Source of the DNA: Diplodia intermedia
Taxonomy: Eukaryota; Ascomycota; Dothideomycetes; Botryosphaeriales; Botryosphaeriaceae
Assembly (NCBI GenBank): GCA_021495925.1
Contig: JAKEKT010000059.1
Span: 62,001-126,000 of the forward strand
Direction: 5' to 3'
Length of the DNA: 64,000 nucleotides
A program made the position numbers and the translations under genes. The notes below the pieces were generated by a model, which saw only the letters and a program-made list of their open reading frames with translations, was not told where the DNA came from and made no database searches. Shown here in pieces: positions 10,201-19,900 of this stretch; the stretch's first letter is position 1; each line of letters begins with the position of its first letter.

Positions 10201-13110
10201 ATGCCCAAGTCCGTTTCCTCCTTCTACGACAACGCCGTCGGCTCTGACGACGAGCCGTCGGGCGAGCACGACACCCTGCTTGACCACTCCGGCTACCTGG
10301 ATGGCGGCGACAGCAGGCACCCGACCGGGCCTCCGTCGCCGAAAGCAACCCGCTCCACGCTGCGCGCCGCCCGTTTCTCCGAAGTCAATCTGCACGACCG
10401 CCTGCATCCACACCGCGCTGCCGACGAGAGCTCCAGTCTCTTGGGCAACAGAGACCACCGCGCCTACCATACCGCGGGCCCTGGCACTCCCCGTCCCCTG
10501 CATGGCCGCCAGGGCAGCGGCAGCGTGCGTCGCCCACACCATCAGAGCCGCCGCCAGTCGTTCAGTAACCGGCTCGTGGCTGCCCTTGGCCAGGAGCAGC
10601 GTGAGGTTCTTGGTGAGTGCGCCCTCCCTCCGCCGCTCCCTGCAATACTGACTGACTTGGTGCAGCAAACGAGCTCGCTGAGTCGAGGCACTCCGTCTTC
10701 CGTGATGACCGGGTATGGTACGATCAATTTACCTCGACCGATTGGGTACATGACAGCATTGCCGATGCCTACCGTGTCAAGGCCCTGCGCAGCCGCAAAG
10801 ACATCCGGGGCCGGCTGGCGGCATGGTTTGATGGCGCCCAGGGCTGGATACTGGTAGCTATTATCGGCGTCTTGACTGCCTTGGTTGCCTTTGTTGTGAA
10901 CACCTCTGAAAGGACCCTGTTCGACTACAAACACGGCTACTGCAGTGTCCGCTGGTACTACAGTCAAAAGCAATGCTGCACTGGTGCTTCTACCTGCGAT
11001 CAGTGGAAAACCTGGTCCAACGTCATTCTCAACGAGAGGGTCGACGATATTTGGATTGAATACTCCGTCTTCATCCTCTTCGCTGTTGGGTTGGCCCTGC
11101 TTTCGTGCCTCCTCACGCTCACCACCAAGACGGTCATCCCCTCGAGATTCAACCTAACAACACTTGACGAGAATCTGGCCGCCGACACTCCCCTTATCCG
11201 GGACGAAGATGGCAACAAGCTCAACGCGAATCCACAAGAGGTTATGGAAAAATCTGGAACCCGCCCGCCAATGGTCTACTACTCTGCCGCCGGCAGTGGC
11301 GTTGCCGAGGTCAGAGTCATTCTCAGCGGCTTCGTTCTTCACGGTTATCTGGGCTTCCGGACTCTTGTAATCAAAACCGTTGGCCTGATCCTCAGTGTGG
11401 CTTCTGGTCTCAGTTTGGGCAAAGAAGGGCCGTATGTCCACATTGCAACGTGCATTGGTAACATTTCTTGCCGTCTTTTCGCCAAGTACAACCACAACGA
11501 TGCCAAGAGACGAGAGGTTCTCAGCGCGAGTGCTGCAAGTGGTGTTGCGGTGGCCTTCGGTGCGCCTATTGGTGGTGTTCTCTTTAGTCTGGAGGAAGTC
11601 AGCTATTACTTTCCACCGAAGACCTTGTTCAGGACCTTTTTCTGCTGTATAGTAAGTACATTGGTGTCTTGTAACCACAAGACTGAATGTTGGTGCTAAC
11701 CATCTCTCACAGGCCGCCGCTCTTTCCTTGAAGTTCTTGAACCCCTACGGCACCGGCAAAATTGTCCTGTTCGAAGTGCGCTACCTTTCGGACTGGCACT
11801 TCTTTGAACTGATCGCATACGTGATGGTTGGCGTCATTGGAGGTGTCTTGGGTGCTCTCTTCATCAAGGCGTCAAAGCTGTGGGCACAAACTTTCCGTCG
11901 GATCCCCATCATCAAAAGGAGTCCCATCCTAGAAGTTTTTCTTGTTGCCCTCCTTACCGGAGTTGTAAGCTTCTGGAACAGGTACACCAAGCTTCCGGTT
12001 GCGGAGCTGCTATTTGAGCTGGCCAGTCCTTGCGATACCTTTACCGAAGAGGGAACCGGACTCTGTGCAACAAACGAGAGGATTCCTGAGATTATTTGGT
12101 ACCTGTTCATCGCATTCGTCATCAAGTCTTTGTTGACCATCATCACTTTTGGTATCAAACTTCCCGCTGGCATCTACGTCCCGTCCATGGTGGTTGGTGG
12201 CCTGATGGGTCGCATGGTCGGACACATTGTGCAATATCTGGCTCTCAACTATTCCTCCACCGGTCTATTCGGGACATGCCACAAGGATGACAATCCGGAA
12301 GCATGCGTTGTTCCGGGCGTTTACGCCATGGTTGCCGCCGGAGCTACTATGTGCGGAGTAACAAGGCTTTCCGTCACTCTGGCAGTCATTCTTTTTGAGC
12401 TGACCGGGAGCCTCAACCACGTCCTGCCGTTCTCTCTTGGTGTGCTGGTGTCCAAATGGGTGGCAGACGCGATTGAGCCGTTGAGTATTTACGACCTACT
12501 TACGGACATGAACTCCTACCCCTTCTTGGACAACAAGATTCGCCCGGTGTTCACGTCGCAACTGGGGGACATCACTCCGCGCGTTCGCGAAGAACGTCTG
12601 ATTGATATTACCAACTCTCCGCTTGTGGCTGCACAGCATTTGCGTTACCAGCTGCAGCACCTCCATATGGGAGGTGAGCTAGATGGTGGTCTGCCCATTA
12701 TCAGAGATGGTATCCTCGTCGGCCTTATTCCTGCACCGGATCTAGAGTTCGCGTTGGACAAGCTTCAAAATGAGGAAAACACCCTATGCTTGATGTCTCC
12801 TGAGGTTGGATGGAATGCACGCGAACAGCCGTCGGATGAGCAAGAGGAAGATCCGACGGATTTCACCCCCTTTATTGATCCGGTAAGCCTTGTTCACGCT
12901 CACGTAATTGAAACTTTCTAGCTGACAAGTACATAGTCCCCAGTTTCCTTGGAATACCGCTCGCCCATGGATTTAGTCTACGAGTGCTTCGTCAAGCTGG
13001 GTCTTCGCTATATCTGCGTGCTCCGCGACGGCCGCTATGCTGGCCTTGTGCACAAGAAGGCTTTCGTCAAATACATGAAGGAGCTTGAAGCAGGTGAAGC
13101 CGGTCATTGA
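10201..13110 (+). CDS. GEF1: CLC-type chloride/proton antiporter, GEF1-like
   Basis: Four exons (10201..10612, 10666..11651, 11713..12882, 12937..13110) with 53-61 bp introns give 913 residues. Residues 1-200 form a Ser/Pro/His-rich cytosolic head. A first membrane helix (GWILVAIIGVLTALVAFVV) precedes the CLC core. Signature motifs are GSGVAEVRVILSG near residue 346, GKEGPYVH near 387 with the gating glutamate, and GAPIGGVLFSLEEVSYYFP, whose glutamate corresponds to the proton glutamate of exchangers. A later block, TMCGVTRLSVTLAVILFELTG, is also typical. Two CBS domains form the C-terminus, one ending at VGLIPAPDLEF and one split by the last intron (SPMDLVYECFVKLG...YAGLVHKKAF). Yeast Gef1 works in Golgi and endosomal membranes in chloride homeostasis and copper loading of Fet3. 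Both glutamates argue for an exchanger rather than a channel. Confidence 0.95.
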
Positions 13111-14437
13111 TGAAAGGGCTTGTTCATCTAAGTATTCTTACTCTCTTTCTCTCTCTCCTCTTCGCATCTTTGGTCCATTGCGAATGTCTCTCTCCAAAAG
13201 TCAGTGCGACCGCCAAAAACAACACTCCTGATGGCTGCTCGGTTGCATCTCCTATTGTTCGTTTCTTTCCTACAAGTATTGCATATCGTTCGGTGTTTTA
13301 TCGGGTCTCCCTAAACCCCTTGCCGGGGCATGGTTCATCTTTTGACTGGGAAATTTGGATTCTCAGGGTAACATTAGCCTCCGCTTTGTTCACGTTCTCG
13401 AACGTTCTATACATTGATCCTTGTTTTTGTTCTGTCACGATTGTTGTATATGAGGTCACGATGGGAGGCCGGCAGTCTTTTGGTCATCTGCTTGAAATTC
13501 CAGGGTCTCGACTTGGGTCGACGCGTACTGCGACATGTCCTTGTTTGCGATCTGCATCTGAAGCGAGGGAGAGAGATTCTGATTTTAGATCAAAGTGCCA
13601 GCTTGTGCTTTAGATAGACAGTACTATCCCTCGCAAGAGGCTGAAACAGATGATGAATCACGCAGAAATTGGTGCAGCTACTTCCACGTGTATGGTTCGA
13701 ATAAGTTGGAGTGTTGAGTTACAAACGAACCAAAGGCGGGATTTCTCTCTGCAGTACTGCACGCTGAATATCACAACAATGCCAAGGTAGTTGAAGCACT
13801 TGTCCCAATGCTCTCATTCAAAAGCATCCTGATGTAGATGGCCGCCCAAATGCCCGTCCATTATAGGTTCTAATAGACAGGGTCATGCGTGATAATACTT
13901 AATGAGGAACTATACTCGTCTTATATAGATCATCGAGGCTACTATCTAGACGGCATTGTAGAATTCTCTCATAATATTTACGTCCGGCTAGTTACCTTAA
14001 TTACCAATAGATCGTGAAGGGTGAAGGTAAGTGTTTTAGAAACAACTATATATTCTTTTTGTCATAATACTTAGCGAGGATGTAAATGAGAGAACAAAAC
14101 GAGCAGGCACAGACGTGAGTGGGGAAACTTATCAGATTGTTGGGCATATACCAGACCAGTTTTGATGCTCCATGTTGGTAAACTTCTATAGGAAGTCATC
14201 TTTCGCAACGCATTTTATCTGTTCTTTCGTTTATTCTTCTGCCCATCACGCTCTAAAAGAAAAGGACGATGATATGCTCTTCTCGCCATCGCATGCTTTT
14301 GTTGACATAAACATGACTTGATTTTGATTCCTCTATCGTGACTCAATCGCTGGGGGCCAAGTTCCGTCTTAGGTCCTCACCAAATGCATATTATCATACA
14401 TACATATCCCCCTTCAACGCTCTTACTCTGTCGTCAT
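13111..14437. other. AT-rich convergent intergenic region
   Basis: 1.3 kb between the 3' ends of the CLC and CCT8 genes, noticeably more AT rich from about 13.7 to 14.3 kb than the flanking genes. An open frame at 13107-13613 overlaps the CLC stop codon and has no recognisable domain. A near copy of the dispersed element end (TTCAACTACCT, minus strand, 13785-13795) is present without a partner. No tRNA cloverleaf was found. Confidence 0.5.
13785..13795 (-). repeat. Possible solo end of dispersed inverted-repeat element
   Basis: On the minus strand the sequence reads GCTTCAACTACCTTGG, one mismatch from the core TTCAACTACCC. No opposite end lies within 120 bp, so this is weak. Confidence 0.2.
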
Positions 14438-16268
14438 TTAATCCTCATCCCAGTTGGGGTTGGGGCCCGGCGGCTTCGGGCCACCTGCCTGGCGAGCGAC
14501 GATGATCTGGTCAACGGCCAGAACCGTACGCGCAGCCTCTGTTGCCAGCTTGATGGCCCAGCTCTTGCTAACCATCAGGTCGAGGATACCCTCGTCGACG
14601 GCATCAAGGACGCCCGTCTTGTCCTCGTTCTCGATGTCGACACCTGCGGTCCAGTAGGGCTTCGAGTCGTCGGCAGCCTTGGAAGCGGCGTGTGCCGTGT
14701 ACAAGCGCGACAGCACCTCGGTGGCATCAAGGCCGGCACTTTCGGCCAGGGTACGGGGCACGACCTCAAAGGCCTCGGCATACTTCTTGATGGCATATTG
14801 CGAGAGACCGGGCGTCTTCTCGCCGATGGCCGTGATGCGCTCGATAAGCTGCATCTCAGCAGCACCGGCGCCGGGGACGAGACGCGCGTCACGAGTGATG
14901 GCCTTGACGACATTGACGCCGTCATCGACGGCACGCTCAACATCATCGAGGTGGTTCTGGGTGGCGCCACGGAGCACCAGAGTAGCCGTCCTGGTCTGCT
15001 CGTTCTCCTGGCGGAAGACGGTGACACGGTCACCACCAATCTCGATGGTCTCGACGACATCGACGGAGCCCATCTCATCAGGCATGGGCGCGCCGAAGCG
15101 AGCCAGAGGGGTCCCGCCAACAACGCGGCACAGACGGCGGAGTTCGAACTTGGAGAGGATCTTGATGACGAGGATGCCGAAGCGGTTGAGGTAGTGGAGG
15201 GCCAGCTCGCCGACGGTGGAGCCAGCAACGACGACGCGCACACCGGAGTCGTGGAGCTCCTTGATCATGGTCTCAACCTGCTGCTCCTCACCCTTGGTGA
15301 AGTCGAGCATCTCCTTGGCGTTGTGCAACAGGACGGTGCCCTTAGTCTCGGTCTGGGAAATGTCGATGGCGGAGGTGAAAATGGCGACCTTCGCCTTGGT
15401 AGCCTTCTTGATGCTTCCATCGGGCTCACGGCCAAAGACCATACCCTTCACGACCTTGCTCTGCTCCAAACTGCCACCCATGATCTTGACCACGCGGATG
15501 TTGTCGACATTGAAGTTGACGGGGTTCTTGGGCAGGACTGCCAGCACGGCCTCGGCGACCATGTCGGCCAGGACGTCCTCGGAGCCGCTCTGTTTCGCGG
15601 CGATGACGGTGCGGATGGCCTTGCTCAACTGCGCCTGGTCCCTCATGTCCTGAACCTTGTCCACTTCCAGCTCTGTGTTCCATGTGTCAGCATCTAGCCG
15701 CTTTCCCACCACGGACTCGGAAACGTACGCTCGAGCACGTTCAATGCCTCCTTCTGAGCCTTCTCATAGCCCTGCACGATATCGCTCGTCTTCAGACCCA
15801 TGCGGATCAGCTGCTCGGCCTTCTTCAGCAGCTCACCAGCCAGCACGATGACCATGTTGGTGGCGTCGCCCATCTCGGCCTCCTGCTGCTGCGAGGCCAT
15901 AACCAGCAGCTTGGCGGCAGGATGCACGACCTCCAGCTCACGTAGTATGGTGGCGGCATCGGAGGTGAGGATCATCTTCTGCAGGTGGTTGATGACGATC
16001 TTGTTGCGGCCATAGGGGCCCAGCGACGTCTGCACCGTCTGGGTGATGGTGCGGCAGGCGTCAATGTTGCGGATGACGGCGCCGTCCTCGGCATCGTAGC
16101 TGTGCAGCTGTCAGCACTGGGCGCGGTGGGTTGGGGGCACCAGGGGGAGGGGAGAGAGCTCGGAGGTCGCGGGCGGCGGAGGGGCAGCTTGAGCGGGAGG
16201 ACAGCGTACTTGTTGTAGCCCTGCTTGAACAGCCCCGCGTTGGGGGCGCTGGGTATCGAGAGCGACAT
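14438..16268 (-). CDS. CCT8: T-complex protein 1 subunit theta (CCT8)
   Basis: Three exons, complement(16210..16268, 15729..16099, 14438..15672), give 554 residues, the usual length. The first exon encodes MSLSIPSAPNAGLFKQGYNN and is followed by a 110-bp intron. CCT theta is one of eight subunits of the cytosolic chaperonin TRiC that folds actin, tubulin and WD proteins with ATP. Visible group II chaperonin motifs are TSLGPYGRNK (phosphate loop), GDATNMVIVLAGELL carrying the GDGT-like ATPase motif as GDAT, FNVDNIRVVKIMGG in the apical entry, and VPGAGAAEMQL in the second equatorial part. The second intron is resolved to LEQLEVDKVQDM because only the AG at 15673 keeps frame. The subunit ends acidic (PNPNWDED). 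A long antisense frame opposite exon 3 is a codon-bias shadow. Confidence 0.95.
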
Positions 16269-16922
16269 TTTGCGGCGGATCTGGGGTCTGGCCGGGCGTA
16301 GCAAGGAGGGGCGGTGGGGGGTGGGCGGGCTGCGAAAAGTCGAGGAGCTGCCCGCTGGACGTTGTCGCGTTCGCCAAAACTAATCCGCGTCGCCGCAAAA
16401 CCCCCAGCTCTTGGCGCGGGCCCGTCACCGCCTTCCTTCTGCCACTCACTTCACACGGCACTGCAGCACGTTCATCTTTAAACTTCGTCCATTCACTTCA
16501 CTAGTAGAGCGATACGATGTCTGACTTATACAGTTTTGGCCAACGCAGATATTGCCACCCGCAGTATTCAGATCCCGTCCAAAAAAGAAAACCTTCGCAA
16601 AGGAGAGAACGCACGCACGTTTGGCAGATGGGGACATTTGACTAGAAAGACCAGGGTACGTCCGCCCTCGAGCATGCACCGCGAATCACGTAGACGCAGA
16701 CCAGCCAAGACGCAACGCATTCCCGCCAAACCCCATGTCTAAACGCCAGACGGTCAGCTGGATAGAGAAAAACATTGAGACGCTGAAGAAAAGGAAATTA
16801 GTTAGGAGGAGAGTGGTCGTCCGGACTGTGGTATCTGAAATTCGACGAAAGTAAAGGGATTGGCTGGTATATCATTGCTGATACCCACGAGAAAAACTAC
16901 ATCATGCCCAAGGCTGACTCCT
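16269..16922. other. CCT8 promoter and ApsA 3' flank
   Basis: 654 bp between two minus-strand genes. The part nearest 16269 is GC rich with purine/pyrimidine tracts and is the likely CCT8 promoter. The remainder is the 3' untranslated side of the ApsA-like gene. No gene is supported. Confidence 0.5.
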
Positions 16923-19900
16923 TCATTGTGGCGTGCCCGTGCGATCGAGCTCGTTCTGGCTGCCGAGGAACATGCTTGCGCCAAACGAGCTGGACCGCGC
17001 GTGCGACGACTTGCGCTGGTGGCTGTGGTGATGATGGCTGTGAGGCTTCTTCGACAGCGATCCGACGTCATGTTTACCTGTCACAGTACACGTCAGTAAG
17101 GGGCAACTGCCTTCGCCGGCGCGACAATCGACGATTGCCTTAGCAGAAAACTCACCGTCACAGCATGCCCGCACGTTCTCCAGCCTGTCAGATTCGTCCT
17201 GCTGCGCCGCCATCACCTGTCTCAAATCTTCCGCAGAGTCGGCAACGATTGAAGCGTCGTAGATCGATGCGTCTTGCCCACTGGTCTTGCTCCTGCGGCT
17301 TGAGAATGATCCGCGGAAGGTTGCTGTCGGGGGGCGGAACAATCCACTCAAGCTGCTGAAGCGGCCTGATGTTGACGGAGTAGTAGGCGTGAGTGTTGCA
17401 GCACGCTGTTCGGCCGCTCGCCGCTTGGCAATCGACGCCAGGCGGCTGTGATGCTGAGGGGAAGAGTTTCTGGTCCCACGGCTGTTGTATGACGAGAGCG
17501 ACATCCGGGACCGGGCAGTCCCCCGCGAGTTGCGCCTGACAAGCCCAGGGTGGAACTCGGAAGCATCTTCCGGACTCATTTCCTTGTCGTGCGAGCCCGG
17601 CTCATCACCATCGGTGCTTGTGCGGAGGAGCAGGTATGAGAGCGCGTTATGCCACGTCTCGTGCCTCTGGCTGGTCGTAGCGGTGAACTTGACAGCGCGA
17701 CCAGGAGTAATGACGATGATGCTCTTGCGGTGGAGACCAGGCGGGTACGGGTTGTCGTCCACCTCCACTTTGACAGCTTCGATCTGGACGCTCTTTGCCT
17801 TAAGCTGCGCTTTACCTGCCGTGGCCGGGTCTTGGTCACTCCAGTACAGAGTTCGAGTGTACGGGTGGACCCAGAAGAAACGCCTGTGTCTGTTGACCGA
17901 CATCTCCTCGCGACCAGCCTTACGCGTGTACTTCCACAAGTACTCTCCAATCATGGTCTGAGTAATAGCCTGGACCATACGTGGATCGATAGCCTGACCG
18001 TACTCGTCACGACCAACCGGGTTGCCAGCGATGTTGAAGCGGTTGTCGATTTCTGAGGCAAAGGATGAGACAGAAGTACGGCGTGAGACAGGCGATGAGA
18101 CCTCACTGCGAGTCGCTTGAAGGCGCGGGCGAGGCGTAGTGCCACTCCTGGCCGAGTGCGGGCTGGTGCCTCTGACACTGCTACCGTTCGGAGTACGGGG
18201 ACGGAATTGTGAGGTGTGCGAGCTGTTGTGGTTCTTGAGTGCGGATGCGGGCTTTGTAGGAGGGCCCATGGTGCCAGGCGTCTTTTGCGTCAAGGCAGCG
18301 ATAACCTCCCGGTGGTCCCGAGGAAGTGGTGGCGCAGGCTCTGAGCGAGCGCTGCGCATGCTCTGCGAGCTGGTCGGGCGGCGCACCGTCTTGAACGCTG
18401 GCGCATCCTTCTTGGAACCGGAGAAAGAACCTGTGCTGGGAGAAATGGCGGCGGATGCATCAACGACAATATCGAGCTCCTTCGCGGCCAGAAGGGCATC
18501 AAGTTCAGCGGAGGACACCATTGTCTGCGTGCCTCCGTCAGCCATAGACGCCGTGGTCTTCTTCGAACGACTCGGCTCCACATGCGCCACATCTTCATTG
18601 ATAGGAGCGAAAGGTCTCCGACCCTCAGCAACGGGCTCCTGAGTGGCAATGACATGAGTTTCCTTGGACATGGCATTCTCGTAGGCTTCATTAAAGCCAG
18701 GCGCTTTGCGCTCTGCTGCCAGAACGCGTCCCGGCATGGTGGCCTCCTCCGGCTCAACGTGTTGCGTCGAGATGTTGGCGTAGGTGAGAGAAGGAACGGC
18801 CCTCTTGGTCTCTTCGGGGGCAACAGGCTCGACGTGTTGCGCTGAGATATTAGTGTAGGACAGCGAGGGAGCGGTCTTCTCGTCCTCCGTCGGCATAGGC
18901 TTGGAGAAAATGTCCGGGAGAGGCAAGGAAACCGGCTCAACAGACTGGCCAAGGACGGAAGAAATCGTCGACGGAATGACCTTAGGAGGTGCAGGAGCTT
19001 CCACAGCAACCGGCTCTGAATGAAGAGACGAAATCGAAGAGAAGTGGAGATCGGCAGGCTTGATCTCGGGCTCTGCCGGCGCGATGGGCTCCGAGTGCAG
19101 AGAAGAAATGGAAGAAAGCTTGAGATCGACGGGCTTGATCTCTGGTTTGACAGGTTCCACTGGCTCCGAGTGGAGAGAAGAAATGGAAGATAGTTGGAAA
19201 GAAGGTGGGATGGTCTTGGGCACCTCAGGGGAGACAGGCTCAGTATCGATAGACGAAATCTGAGAAAGCTGCGAGTTCGAGGCAGGAAGCTCGAGCTCAC
19301 GCGCAGCGGGATACTCAGCCTCGACGGGCTCCGACTGAAGGGAGAGGATGGAGGATAGTTGCGAAGGCTCTGCGGGAGCACGCACAGCCGTTGCCGGAGG
19401 CTCCGACTCCAGGGGTTCGGAGTGGAGAGAGGAGATGGGGGTGAAATGAAGAGGCACTGGTGCAACCTTCCGTGGAGTAGGAGTCTCAAGCTCGACAGGC
19501 TCCGATTGCAAGGAAGAAACGGACGATAGCTCAAGCTTAGGAGCCGCGGGCTTCTCGGGCTCGATGGGCGCCGAGTGCAGAGCAGAGACGGACGACAGCC
19601 CGAGCTTCGGGACGACTGGCGCTTCAGGTTCGACAGGCTCCTCTGAATGCAGAGCCGAAACAGAGGAAATAGCAAGGGCAGGCACAACTGGCGCCTCGGG
19701 CTCAATCGGCTCGGAGTGCAGAGAAGCGAGAGATGAAAGAGCAAGCTTAGGTGCAGGTGGAGCCGCAGGCTCAACCGGCTCAGAATGCAATGATGCAAGA
19801 GAAGAGAATGCAAGTTTTGGTGCCTCCGGAACGGTGGGTTCGACCGGGTCCGATGCGAGCGAAGAAATGGACGACACCTGGAGGCTCTGGCTTTGGGGCT

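Noticed and set aside
13107..13613. 168-codon frame just after the CLC gene
   Set aside because: It starts inside the CLC stop region, with hydrophobic then random composition; more likely 3' untranslated sequence.
14384..15697. 437-codon open frame on the plus strand opposite CCT8
   Set aside because: It is the antisense shadow of the conserved chaperonin exon; high third-position GC keeps the opposite frame open. It has no domain and the minus-strand gene is certain.
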